Below are positions 27,063 to 36,391 of a DNA stretch of 64,000 nucleotides, piece after piece. The stretch lies in NCBI RefSeq assembly GCF_014640155.1, contig NZ_BMGK01000011.1:584-64583 (forward strand). Direction: 5' to 3'. This DNA is from Planktosalinus lacus (GTDB taxonomy: Bacteria; Bacteroidota; Bacteroidia; Flavobacteriales; Flavobacteriaceae). Below the pieces are notes generated by a model. The model saw only the letters and a program-made list of their open reading frames with translations. It had not been told where the DNA came from and ran no database searches. The position numbers and the translations under genes were made by a program. Each line of letters opens with the position of its first letter. The stretch's first letter is position 1.

Positions 27063-27995
27063 ATGACCTTTATAGAATTACGAAAACAATTTGAAGATGT
27101 TAAAAATGATTGGGAAAATAGATTAAAAGCGAGGCAATTTGAACGTATGTTCGATTCTTCAAAAGATACTACTGGGTATCAACCTGAAGCTGAGATATGG
27201 GTAACGATTTATATGGACTTTCATATTTACGTAAGGTTGGTTTATAATTTGGAAAAGGTAGAAAGGGAATGGCAGGAAAAACTTTTTTATTTACTGACCG
27301 ACGAAGAAAAAATCAATATGATTAAAATCCGAGTAGAGGAGTTGAAAATTTATTTTAAGCAAAATCCATCCGAAATTCTTAATCCAGCTTTTTATCTTGA
27401 AAATTTATCTGCTATAGGATTACCTGGCTTTTTATTCCTTACTCTTAATGATTCTACTAAAGAGAAAATATGGAAGGAGATAAAAAAAAATGATTTCAAG
27501 GAGAATGATTATAAAGAGTTTGATTACTTTGATGAGATGCGAATTTCCAGTTTTGTTTCTAAATTATTGGTTGATTTTAATTTGCTAAACACCAACATAA
27601 TAGAATTTATTTATCTCAAAGTATTAATAGAGGAAATTATATCAAAGACTTATAGGCCAACAAAATATTACCACACTGAATCTTCGGATATTGAAAAAAA
27701 TGAATATCCAGAAATTTTTAATTTTATTAATTCCCTCAACCTTTTTAACTACACCATACTTGAACTAAATAAAAAGGAAAATATAGGTCCAGCTTTGGCC
27801 AATAAACTTCTGGAATATTTTAAAGATGAAAATAAAATTATTAAAAAGGCAAAAAAAACTCATTTTATAAATTTCTTAAGAGAGGAGCATCAACTTTTAT
27901 TTTCTAAATTGGATGATCGTGCAGTTGCGAATGAACACGACATACAAATCTTTAAAAATATCGAAGAAAATTTTAAAATAGAGAGTTCAAAATAA
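27063..27995 (+). CDS. Unrecognised protein in the hsd operon
   Basis: A 310-residue, Lys/Glu/Asn-rich, mostly helical soluble protein, with no signal peptide, no membrane segment and no motif I can name. It begins MTFIELRKQFEDVKNDWENR. It lies 18 bp after hsdR on the same strand and reads like the last gene of the operon. The base composition is AT-rich, like the KAP gene and unlike hsdM/hsdR, so the two may have been gained together. A role as partner or immunity factor for the KAP protein is possible but only inferred. Confidence 0.6.
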   Translation: MTFIELRKQFEDVKNDWENRLKARQFERMFDSSKDTTGYQPEAEIWVTIYMDFHIYVRLVYNLEKVEREWQEKLFYLLTDEEKINMIKIRVEELKIYFKQNPSEILNPAFYLENLSAIGLPGFLFLTLNDSTKEKIWKEIKKNDFKENDYKEFDYFDEMRISSFVSKLLVDFNLLNTNIIEFIYLKVLIEEIISKTYRPTKYYHTESSDIEKNEYPEIFNFINSLNLFNYTILELNKKENIGPALANKLLEYFKDENKIIKKAKKTHFINFLREEHQLLFSKLDDRAVANEHDIQIFKNIEENFKIESSK

Positions 27996-28024
27996 CCTGG
28001 ACTTCAACTTGTTAGGTTTTTTTT

Positions 28025-28079
28025 CCGCATTACTACCCCATTACTACCGCATCAGCACCGCATCGTGTCAGCATTAGTT
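28025..28079 (+). repeat. Five 11-bp iterons upstream of the HTH gene
   Basis: CCGCATTACTA, CCCCATTACTA, CCGCATCAGCA, CCGCATCGTGT and CAGCATTAGTT start at 28025, 28036, 28047, 28058 and 28069, an exact 11-bp period. The period matches one helical turn, so one side of the DNA would be bound. They lie 54 bp before the excisionase-like gene and 415 bp before the primase-helicase. They may be sites for the HTH protein or an origin. Confidence 0.65.
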
Positions 28080-28132
28080 TGATAAAGACGTTCTTTATTT
28101 GCTCTCATAAATAACAATTAAAACAAATTATT

Positions 28133-28429
28133 ATGAGCAAAGACATCACACAACTTTACGGTGTCACACCAGAACAATTCAAAACAGAAATATTGGATGG
28201 TGTGAGCAAACAATTACTTGAGTTTTCAAAAAACTTCAAACCTAAAGAGCCGGTAATATGGATCACCAGAAAAGAAGCCTCAGAGCTTATTGGTGTTTCA
28301 CTGGTAACCATTCACAATTGGTCCAAAGAAGGGATTATAAACCCTTACAAGATTGGCAACAGGGTAAGATTCAAAAGATCTGAAATAGAAAATATTCTCC
28401 TTAATTCAAACAAAAAAGCTTCAAAATAA
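28133..28429 (+). CDS. Excisionase-like helix-turn-helix protein
   Basis: A 98-residue protein. Residues 38-90 form a MerR-like winged HTH of the HTH_17 type: PVIWITRKEASELIGVSLVTIHNWSKEGIINPYKIGNRVRFKRSEIENILL. Such proteins serve as recombination-directionality factors or regulators of integrated elements. The first 35 residues are helical. It follows the 11-bp iterons and precedes the primase-helicase by 64 bp, so it may control both excision and replication of the island. Confidence 0.88.
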   Translation: MSKDITQLYGVTPEQFKTEILDGVSKQLLEFSKNFKPKEPVIWITRKEASELIGVSLVTIHNWSKEGIINPYKIGNRVRFKRSEIENILLNSNKKASK

Positions 28430-28493
28430 CCGCCAAGTCAGTTTTGAAGCCTAATTTTTTAATCTCGGATTTTATTCCGAAAAAACTATCATT

Positions 28494-30068
28494 ATGACAA
28501 AGATAAACAATAAAACGAACCACAACAATTTTGATCAAAAATCTGAAGGAGATAATCCCAAAATAGATTTAAATACTACGCAACCCTTAATCTCCAAAGG
28601 AGAAGCTCCAAGCGAAATCAGTAGTGAAACGCCATCGAATGGTATTTCTCTTGAGGAACTACTGGAAGAAACGGAATTACTTAACTCCAAAATTACTTTA
28701 TCTGAAGTACTTAAATTTATTTTACAAAACTTAGAAGAAAAAGATTTTAAAGCTGAAGCAAAATTTAAACATGAGGATATTCCTTTACCACGCAAGCATT
28801 ATCTTGTATTAACAATACAGTTTATTCTTGAAAAGACGGAAGAATTAGGTTTAGATGTCATATTTAGAAACCAGCAAACCTATTTGTTTAATAAAGAGTA
28901 CTGGGAAAAAATTAATGAAGAAGAATTTAAATACTTTTTGGGAGAAGCTGCCCTTCAGTTGGGTGTTTATAAATTTGATGCCAAATTCTTTAGATTCAAA
29001 GATGATCTATACAAACAGTTTCAAGCTGAAGGTAGGCTGCAAACACCGCTAGCAGATCAACAAGTAACACTAATTAATTTAAAAAATGGAACTGTTGAAA
29101 TTTCAGAACACGTTCAGAAGCTACGAGAATTTAGGAAAGAGGATTTCTTAACCTACCAGCTCCCATTTGAATATGATGAAACCGCCCGCTTGGGCTTATT
29201 CCATAAATTTTTGAATGAAGTATTGCCCGAAGCCGAATTGCAAAACATACTGGCTGAATACTTAGGGTCCATTTTCATAAAAAACAATGTTTTAAAACTT
29301 GAAAAAGCTTTATTTCTTTACGGTGGTGGCTCAAACGGAAAGAGTGTTGTGTTTGATATAATCAGTGCCTTACTGGGTGAAGAAAACTTTTCGAGTTATA
29401 GTCTTGATAGCATTACCAATGATAAAGATTCTCGGGCTATGATCTCCGATAAGCTTTTAAACTACTGCAGCGAAACAAGCAAAAATATTCAATCTGAAAT
29501 TTTCAAGAAGCTTGTGTCACGTGAACCAATTGACGCACGCCTGCTTTATAAAAGTTCGTTTCTCATGACAGACTATGCCCGGTTAATGTTCAACTCTAAT
29601 GACATGCCAACAGATATTGAGCATAATCATGCGTTTTTTCGGAGGTTTTTAATTGTACCGTTTAGGGTAACAATTAAAGATGAGGACCAGGACAAAAATC
29701 TTTCCACTAAAATTATAAAACACGAATTGCCGGGTATTTTCACCTGGATCCTTTCAGGAATGCAGCGGTTGCTTAAAAACAAGAATTTCACTCACAGTAC
29801 AATTGTTGAGGATGAAGTAAACCGTTTTAGACGTGAAAGTGACTCCGTACTTAGCTTTAATGATGATTCAGGCTACTGTCCATCCTGCACTGAAGAAGTT
29901 AGTCTTAAAGAATTATACCAGGAATACAAGGTTTACTGCATTGAAAACAGCAATCGGCCATGCTCCAATCGTACATTCAAAAAACGCTTAGAAAACGTCG
30001 GTTTTGAAACTAAGAGGAAGAATTCCGGCTGGGTTGTATTTGCAGAAAAAAAAGATTTAATAGAGTAA
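28494..30068 (+). CDS. P4/D5-type phage primase-helicase (SF3)
   Basis: A 524-residue protein of the D5/P4 family used by phages and satellites to start replication. After an acidic leader (1-60) and a D5_N-like region, the SF3 helicase has Walker A GGGSNGKS (277-284), Walker B region near MISDKLLNYCSE, and the sensor segment LMFNSNDMPTDIEHNHAFFRRFLIVPF. A C-terminal winged-helix region (CSNRTFKKRLENVGFETKRKNSGWVVF) closes it. No primase catalytic domain is evident in it; the DUF6371 gene downstream may supply the Toprim part. Ends just before a strong hairpin. Confidence 0.88.
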   Translation: MTKINNKTNHNNFDQKSEGDNPKIDLNTTQPLISKGEAPSEISSETPSNGISLEELLEETELLNSKITLSEVLKFILQNLEEKDFKAEAKFKHEDIPLPRKHYLVLTIQFILEKTEELGLDVIFRNQQTYLFNKEYWEKINEEEFKYFLGEAALQLGVYKFDAKFFRFKDDLYKQFQAEGRLQTPLADQQVTLINLKNGTVEISEHVQKLREFRKEDFLTYQLPFEYDETARLGLFHKFLNEVLPEAELQNILAEYLGSIFIKNNVLKLEKALFLYGGGSNGKSVVFDIISALLGEENFSSYSLDSITNDKDSRAMISDKLLNYCSETSKNIQSEIFKKLVSREPIDARLLYKSSFLMTDYARLMFNSNDMPTDIEHNHAFFRRFLIVPFRVTIKDEDQDKNLSTKIIKHELPGIFTWILSGMQRLLKNKNFTHSTIVEDEVNRFRRESDSVLSFNDDSGYCPSCTEEVSLKELYQEYKVYCIENSNRPCSNRTFKKRLENVGFETKRKNSGWVVFAEKKDLIE

Positions 30069-30077
30069 CATTTTATT

Positions 30078-30106
30078 CACCTTCTACACGCTAAGTGTAG
30101 AAGGTG
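30078..30106 (+). terminator. Strong hairpin between primase-helicase and DUF6371 genes
   Basis: A perfect 12-bp stem CACCTTCTACAC/GTGTAGAAGGTG (30078-30089, 30095-30106) with loop GCTAA. The T-run after it is weak (TTCTTAATG), so it may attenuate or protect the mRNA rather than stop it fully. Confidence 0.65.
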
Positions 30107-30136
30107 TTCTTAATGTAATCAATAAAAAACTTATTT

Positions 30137-31078
30137 ATGTTCCATTTTCGTTTTATTTTAGAACCATACATCTCACAAAAGAACAGGTATCAATGCCCTT
30201 CCTGTGGTAAAAATAGCGTTTTTACACGCTATGTTGATCAAGAAAAAAAAGAGTATGTAGCAGAAAACGTTGGAAAATGTAACAGGGAGCAGAAATGCGG
30301 CTATCACTTGTCCCCTAAAGAATATTTTGACAACCAAATTACCTTACAGGGCAATCAAGTAGATACTGACTGGGCTGGCGCCAAAAAACCGTTAATTGAT
30401 TTCTGTAAGCCTAAAAAAACGAATCTTGCCTCATCCTTCATTGAAAGCAGACATTTGTTAAATAGCTTGAAGCATAACAGCGACAATAATTTCCTGCTTT
30501 TTCTGGAAAAAATGACCAATAAAGAAACAGTGTCTCATGTGAAGGAAAAATATAAAATAGGCACTTCTAAGAAATGGAAGGGTGCAACCATATTCTGGCA
30601 GATAGATAACCGGGGAAAGATCCGCACCGGTAAAATGATGTTATATAATAAAGTCACAGGAAAGAAAAATAAAATCAATTGGGTACATTCAGTACTAAGG
30701 TTAGACGACTTTAACTTGAACCAATGCCTATTTGGCCTTCACCTGTTGAACTCTGATAAAAATAAGGCCATTGCTCTCGTTGAAAGTGAGAAGACAGCTG
30801 TAATAGCCTCCATAGCTTTCCCGCAATTCATTTGGATGGCAACGGGAGGACTGATGAATCTAAAAAAAGATATGATACTGCCCTTAGCTAACAGAAAAGT
30901 AATTCTATACCCGGATGCCGGCTGTTATGATATTTGGAGTAAAAAGGTTGCTGACCTACCAAAAAACATACAATTCATATTTTCTGATCTGTTGGAGAGA
31001 AAGGCCACCGCTGAGGAAAAAACAGAGGGATGGGATATTGCGGATTATGTTTTGGGGGTTTGGGGGGATAAAGTGTGA
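30137..31078 (+). CDS. DUF6371-like zinc-finger/Toprim-type protein
   Basis: A 313-residue protein. The N-terminus has a zinc-binding Cys4 pattern (Cys20, Cys23 in YQCPSCGK; Cys48, Cys54 near KCNREQKCGYH), as in primase-type fingers. The middle has KMMLYNKVTGK and the Toprim-like strand IALVESEKTAVIASI, followed by KVILYPDAG. This matches my picture of DUF6371 proteins of Bacteroidota elements, which resemble bacteriophage primases. It probably supplies the catalytic primase part for the D5-type helicase 69 bp upstream. The start ATG was taken at 30137. Confidence 0.75.
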   Translation: MFHFRFILEPYISQKNRYQCPSCGKNSVFTRYVDQEKKEYVAENVGKCNREQKCGYHLSPKEYFDNQITLQGNQVDTDWAGAKKPLIDFCKPKKTNLASSFIESRHLLNSLKHNSDNNFLLFLEKMTNKETVSHVKEKYKIGTSKKWKGATIFWQIDNRGKIRTGKMMLYNKVTGKKNKINWVHSVLRLDDFNLNQCLFGLHLLNSDKNKAIALVESEKTAVIASIAFPQFIWMATGGLMNLKKDMILPLANRKVILYPDAGCYDIWSKKVADLPKNIQFIFSDLLERKATAEEKTEGWDIADYVLGVWGDKV

Positions 31079-31185
31079 AAGCTGTTAGCCAATCGCTGAG
31101 TTCTTACTTTTCAAGATACAATAAATTTTAAGGGGTATACAAATTTAGAATTTAGTACTTACACTGCTATTATTTTATACTTGAT
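31079..31185. other. Convergent spacer
   Basis: No gene. It separates the plus-strand replication genes from the minus-strand defence block. A single degenerate copy of the TTTAGAATTTAGTACTT unit is at about 31142. Confidence 0.4.
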
Positions 31186-34100
31186 TTACAATTTTAAAAG
31201 TTCAAGTTTATCCTTTACTTGTTGTATAGTAAACGATTGAGCATTCTTCATGTAGAATTGCTCTTCAATTCTTTCAATAGTATGTAGTATATACTTTACA
31301 CTATGAATAAGTGAGGCTTTCTCTGACATAAATTCTCGTAAACTTGATTTTACCTGCTTGAAATTTTCTTCTGAAACAAGAGCAATATTGGAAAACGTTC
31401 CAAGTACCTGAGAGTTGAACCTTGTAAATCGGTCTACTTTGATTTCTTTCATGTAACTAAGCTCAAGTAGTTCAACTAAGTATGGAATGGCTTCAATGGA
31501 CTTTAAGCTATTCAAACACGTTACACGGCTTGCGTCAATTTCATTCTCAACGTTTTTTCTGATCCACTCAACATATGATTTTAGGCCTTGTATGTTTTGC
31601 AGACTAACAAGTATTTCTGCAGCTTTTCCTATTTCTTCATTATTTATACTGTTTTCAAGTGTCTTTAAGAGGTAATGCTCAACAAATGACTCTTGGTTAT
31701 TGGCCTTTAACTTATCAAGTATAGCCCATCTAATTATATTATCTACTTGATCGATAATTTGTTTAAGACTTTCAGCATCCTTTGTGTATTCGAAAAACAG
31801 GTCTAAGATTTCTCTTCTTTGGTAATCGTTTCTTTTCAAATTAGTTATTTCTTTCAGTATAAATGGATAACTCTTTTTGACCTTGTTTTGAGTTAAGTAT
31901 TTGACATGATTTTTTAATACAGAACTATCTGCGATACCTACCACAATGTTTTCAAGCATTCTGTTTATTATGTCTAAATTATCCAATTTGGTAATAATGT
32001 GTTCTATTCCTGCCCATTCATGTTCTTCCACAAAGTCAAAAGATAGCATATCAAGAAGCACATTTTTTGGATAACTTATATTAAATCTTTTTGAAAAATA
32101 TCCTATGTAGATGGCCATAGTATTAAATGTGATTCTGCCATCATCATGCACCTTAATAGCTTCTCTAAAATTTACCTTATTTACGTTCTCAGAACACCAT
32201 TGTTTAATCCATTGTTGTTGTTCATAATTAATCTCAATTTCCCTGGGATTTTTGAGATATCTATAGATTTGAGAGATCCTATACCATTCTTCATTTGTAT
32301 CTCCTTCAAACCACATAACAACTTTTTCTTTGCTTATGGACTCACCTTTATTAACGAAATCTCTTAACAAACTTAGGGCAACGCTTGGGTAATACTCATC
32401 AATATCTACCCATCTATTGTTCTCCTTTCTCATTTCAAATAATTCATCAAATGAGAGTACTTCTTTCTGTTCCTTTTCAAATACACCCAATGTAGCATCT
32501 TTAAAGGCTTGTTGATTAAAGAGTAAATTATTATCAACTTTCAGTTTTTCCATACGCAAAGCTTCATGATCTAAATGCTCAGGTTTTTTTAACTCAAAAT
32601 CTGTTTTTTCAAGTATCAATTTTGCGAGTGTATCTTGATTTTCATTATTTACCCATCCCATATCATAATAGATTCCCTCAAGCTCTTTATTTGTGATGTT
32701 TCGGTTTAAATATTCATCCACAACAAATTGTATTAGCTCTGGTGTTAAAAGCTTTGCTATTGCAAATGATTTATTCCTTTCTTTATCATCTATATTAGAT
32801 TTCCATATTTTGTGAAAAGCTTGCTCTCTGGTTTTGGTCTTATTAAAAAATTGAAGAACTAATTTGGTTTTTTCCATTCTGTATCTTCGAATATCTTTTT
32901 TGAACCATTCTAAAAAATGGTTAAATATATTATTATCTTCCTTGTAACCTACCACAGCGTTGGCGACAATAGCTTTTATTATCTTTTCTGAATTATATCC
33001 ATACTCAAACCTTGTATCTCCCGATATGTATTCTACAATCTCTTTGATACCCTTAGGGCCTTTAATATTTTTAACACACTCTCTGAGATTCCATTCTTCA
33101 TCCATTAAGGATACATCATCTCTTTCACCACTTATTTTTTTATCTATTAATTCATAACCTTCAATTAAATAACTCACATGGTCTTCCAATACATCAGATT
33201 TTAAAAGAATTGAATACATTGCAGCTCTTATGTATTGGTTTTTCTTAGTGCCCACTTTCTCCATTAATTTTTCAATAGTATTGCTATCTGTTAATTTAGC
33301 CCATTTAAGTGAGTATATTACTGTATGGATAAAGTCATGGTTGTTGATGTTTCTATCAATTTGTTGAAATAGAAGTTCTTTTATTTCTGTCTTCAAAACA
33401 TCATCTTCAATTTGAAAATGTCCTAATAGACGAATAGCATTTAATTGAACAGTTTTGGTATTCTCTTCACTTTGAATCTCTTCAATCAAGAACCGTAAGT
33501 TCAATTCTGTCTGACCAAATCGAGCCAGTTCTCTATCGCTAAACTTATTTGAACTAATCCAAACATCGTGCGTCTTATAATATTTAAATATTCCTTGGAA
33601 TATCTGAACTCTCAAATCTACAACAACTTTATCTGGCTCAAACTTAACTAATACCTCCTTTTCATTTTTCAACATCCATTGAAGTAACTTCATATATAGG
33701 ATACTTTTGGAATCAAGAATACTGAATAAAAAAGCCAAGGTATTAACCCAACTCGGTATAAGTTTGTCATGGTTAGGTGCATAAGCAATAAACTGGATTA
33801 CTTTATCATATTCTAAATTGGATAATGCTTTAGCAGCAAGATATTCTTGAATATTATTATGCTCAAATTGCCAAATATCTTCCTCTCCGTTTTTCTTTTT
33901 AAAAGCAGTACAATACTTGAGTGAATTAAATTCTTCACTTAAAGTCAGCATCAGAATTTCTGATTCGCTAATCTGATTTTTTGACAATATTTCCATGCCA
34001 AGAGCCACTTTTTGTAATAGTAATACAATTTCTCGCTTTTTGCTTCTTAAATCAAGGGTGGTCCTAAAATGGTTTTGATCAAGCTCTATTCGGTTTAATA

Positions 34101-35421
34101 GAAACATTTCGTAGAGTTCAGCCCTATTCATTTGAAGTTTTTGTTCTTGGTTATAACGGTCTGCCAATAACATTAGGAAAAATGGCTTTAAAAATAAGTC
34201 GTCCAGATTATTTTCAAAAATCTCTCTAATAAAATTAACAGATAGGGCATTGGAATATTTTCGGCTATAATAATCCTTTGCATTCTTTACATTTAGGTCG
34301 TTAATGAAGTAAGGTTCAAATCCAGGGAGTGTGCTCGTTGAGTTATTAATGGGTAATTCATAGAAATTCGTGCGACATGAAATAAGAATCCCTATCTCCT
34401 TATGTTTTTCTGAAAATACTTGAATCTGCCTAACAACTGTATTAAAATTTTTAGGCTCAATTTCATCCAGTCCATCCCAAATGATTAATAATAAATCACT
34501 TGGTATATCTTTCCAGAAATCAGGTAAAAATTCTTCAAGACCGAGGTCCGGTGTGTAAGAATTGAAATTCTGCAGTATAGGAACTAAAGGTGAGGTATCT
34601 TGATTTAATTTATAATGTAGGTTTCTTAATTCTGTAGATTTTCCTGAACCTGCATCACCGAGCAAAACAACTCTTTTAGTGGTCATCATCAATTTATCCA
34701 AGGGCTGTTTTTCAGACTCTAAAAAAGGGTTGGTCTGTTTATCTTTAACTAACTTAAAATGGGATATACCTCTTTCTATGTAGGTTTTAGAAGGCTTAAT
34801 AGCATCCGTCTTTAATTCTGCAATTTTAGCTTTCGTTTCCTTGCTAATTAAACCTTTCTCTTCAACTTGAATGTTATAAACAGCTTCATTCTCCAGCGAC
34901 TTCAAAAATCGTACAATTTTCGAGTTAAACTGATTACCTGAATTAAATTTGTTGATATAATTTATGTTGGTTTTAATTTGATTCTCAACAAATTTATCAA
35001 CTTTTAATAGGTGCTCAGTTTCCTCGCTGCTATTGGTTTCCCTCTCGTAATTCTTTATAAAAAATATAACTTCGGGATTTCCTTGAGTTTCATACTTGTC
35101 AATAGCAATGTAAAACTCTTCTTCGGTGCCAGAATCATTTTCTTTTCCCTCAGAATTTACTGATCCAGGTTTAGTACCAAACCTTTTCCATAAAATACCA
35201 ATATATACATCATAATCTCCAAAATAATCGTTCAGTTGTTCTTGTGGCCTGACGCCAAATTTACCCACATAATCTTTCCAATCTATAACGGTGAATGAGA
35301 TGTTAGATTTGTCCCTATTTTCATCAGAAAAGTCTTTGCACAAACGCTTTATTTCTTCTTTTTCAGCATTAACATCACCAGGACACGATATTAATATTTT
35401 GATTGTTTTAGAGTTTGTCAT
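31186..35421 (-). CDS. NLR-like protein: DUF4062, NACHT NTPase and long helical-repeat domain
   Basis: A 1411-residue protein. The N-terminus (1-130) has the DUF4062/TIR-like pattern: KILISCPGDVNAEKEEI, YIGILWKRFGT, then SGTEEEFYIAID. A NACHT-type NTPase follows with Walker A GDAGSGKS (255-262), Walker B LLLIIWDGLDE (309-320) and a sensor at LISCRTN. The rest (about 480-1411) is helical and looks like HEAT-type repeats, the usual sensor of such proteins. The layout effector-NACHT-repeat is that of bacterial antiphage NLR relatives (bNACHT/Avs type). Domains are read from the sequence; the antiviral role is inferred from architecture and island context. It is the first large gene of the minus-strand block. 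Confidence 0.88.
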   Translation of the reverse strand: MTNSKTIKILISCPGDVNAEKEEIKRLCKDFSDENRDKSNISFTVIDWKDYVGKFGVRPQEQLNDYFGDYDVYIGILWKRFGTKPGSVNSEGKENDSGTEEEFYIAIDKYETQGNPEVIFFIKNYERETNSSEETEHLLKVDKFVENQIKTNINYINKFNSGNQFNSKIVRFLKSLENEAVYNIQVEEKGLISKETKAKIAELKTDAIKPSKTYIERGISHFKLVKDKQTNPFLESEKQPLDKLMMTTKRVVLLGDAGSGKSTELRNLHYKLNQDTSPLVPILQNFNSYTPDLGLEEFLPDFWKDIPSDLLLIIWDGLDEIEPKNFNTVVRQIQVFSEKHKEIGILISCRTNFYELPINNSTSTLPGFEPYFINDLNVKNAKDYYSRKYSNALSVNFIREIFENNLDDLFLKPFFLMLLADRYNQEQKLQMNRAELYEMFLLNRIELDQNHFRTTLDLRSKKREIVLLLQKVALGMEILSKNQISESEILMLTLSEEFNSLKYCTAFKKKNGEEDIWQFEHNNIQEYLAAKALSNLEYDKVIQFIAYAPNHDKLIPSWVNTLAFLFSILDSKSILYMKLLQWMLKNEKEVLVKFEPDKVVVDLRVQIFQGIFKYYKTHDVWISSNKFSDRELARFGQTELNLRFLIEEIQSEENTKTVQLNAIRLLGHFQIEDDVLKTEIKELLFQQIDRNINNHDFIHTVIYSLKWAKLTDSNTIEKLMEKVGTKKNQYIRAAMYSILLKSDVLEDHVSYLIEGYELIDKKISGERDDVSLMDEEWNLRECVKNIKGPKGIKEIVEYISGDTRFEYGYNSEKIIKAIVANAVVGYKEDNNIFNHFLEWFKKDIRRYRMEKTKLVLQFFNKTKTREQAFHKIWKSNIDDKERNKSFAIAKLLTPELIQFVVDEYLNRNITNKELEGIYYDMGWVNNENQDTLAKLILEKTDFELKKPEHLDHEALRMEKLKVDNNLLFNQQAFKDATLGVFEKEQKEVLSFDELFEMRKENNRWVDIDEYYPSVALSLLRDFVNKGESISKEKVVMWFEGDTNEEWYRISQIYRYLKNPREIEINYEQQQWIKQWCSENVNKVNFREAIKVHDDGRITFNTMAIYIGYFSKRFNISYPKNVLLDMLSFDFVEEHEWAGIEHIITKLDNLDIINRMLENIVVGIADSSVLKNHVKYLTQNKVKKSYPFILKEITNLKRNDYQRREILDLFFEYTKDAESLKQIIDQVDNIIRWAILDKLKANNQESFVEHYLLKTLENSINNEEIGKAAEILVSLQNIQGLKSYVEWIRKNVENEIDASRVTCLNSLKSIEAIPYLVELLELSYMKEIKVDRFTRFNSQVLGTFSNIALVSEENFKQVKSSLREFMSEKASLIHSVKYILHTIERIEEQFYMKNAQSFTIQQVKDKLELLKL

Positions 35422-35541
35422 TCTTTACTTAAAATTATTTATGTTGAGCTTCTATATAACGTTTCTTGACAAAGAGTCGAAACTATTTAGACAGCATGGT
35501 TTGTCTGTTAGACATTGTTAAGTAGTGCTTTTATGTGATAT

Positions 35542-36321
35542 TTATTTTTCATTAATTATATTTCTTATCCACTCGTCAAGTTTTTTGCAATATTTATTTA
35601 AACCTTGTTTTGATATGACATCACAATAGAACTCATTCTCTTCAGCTTTTTGAGTTTGATACTTTAGTTGAACAGGAATAAAATCACTTTCACTTATCTC
35701 TATTTCTCCTTCTTCATTTAAATAAGCCTCAATTAAAATACCTTCCAAAACTATTATAGGATGATAAATGTATATTTCTACTGGATGATTTGGATCAAAG
35801 GGGTCCCTTTCAAGTTCTTTTGGAGGAGCTTCTTCAGTAAACCTGAAGAGTGATGCTTTACATGCAGAAAGTAGAGCTTCATAGATTTTAGAAGGCTCAT
35901 TAGGCTTTTTAAATGCCTCTTTATACGAAGTTCCAATTCTTTCAAATGAGCTATTTGGGCTTTTTCTCGTAAGTATATTGCTTTTAAACCCTTTCTTCTT
36001 GTTTGCAAATTTTTTCAATAAACCAGAAGCATATCTATGATAAAATGTTTGCTTAAACTCAGATGTAAAAACAATCCAAGGTTTGTTTGATTTTTTAACC
36101 TCAACCACTAAATGGAGTTCTAAATAAATTGAACCTCCGCTTGGGTTTTTATATGCTATTATGTCAATTTCTCTACTCTTGTTTGAGTCATAATCAACAT
36201 AATTTGTGTTTGGTTCTACTTTCCATCCATTCTTTTTTAATATTGATGCTACCTCTAATTCAGTCTGAAAACCAGAAATATTAATGTCATCTAAAATTTT
36301 TTTCTTAAAATTTTCATCCAT
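35542..36321 (-). CDS. PD-(D/E)XK-type putative nuclease or nuclease-fold protein
   Basis: A 259-residue protein. Its first 80 residues show the restriction-endonuclease fold pattern: Glu21 (QTELEVASILKKNGW), Asp53 (REIDIIAYK) and the Glu74-Val-Lys76 pair (LVVEVKKSNKP). These would bind the metal ion. Residues 100-259 are unrecognised. It lies 120 bp upstream of the NACHT gene on the same strand, so may be part of a module or independent. The spacer has a TATAACGTTTCTTGACAAAG-like boundary. The family is not named with confidence; activity is inferred from the motif. Confidence 0.65.
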   Translation of the reverse strand: MDENFKKKILDDINISGFQTELEVASILKKNGWKVEPNTNYVDYDSNKSREIDIIAYKNPSGGSIYLELHLVVEVKKSNKPWIVFTSEFKQTFYHRYASGLLKKFANKKKGFKSNILTRKSPNSSFERIGTSYKEAFKKPNEPSKIYEALLSACKASLFRFTEEAPPKELERDPFDPNHPVEIYIYHPIIVLEGILIEAYLNEEGEIEISESDFIPVQLKYQTQKAEENEFYCDVISKQGLNKYCKKLDEWIRNIINEK

Positions 36322-36391
36322 TTGAGTTCCTCCATAAATGTTCCATAAAGTTTCTTGACTTTGTGCGGATTTTAACTGTTCTATTTTCTTT

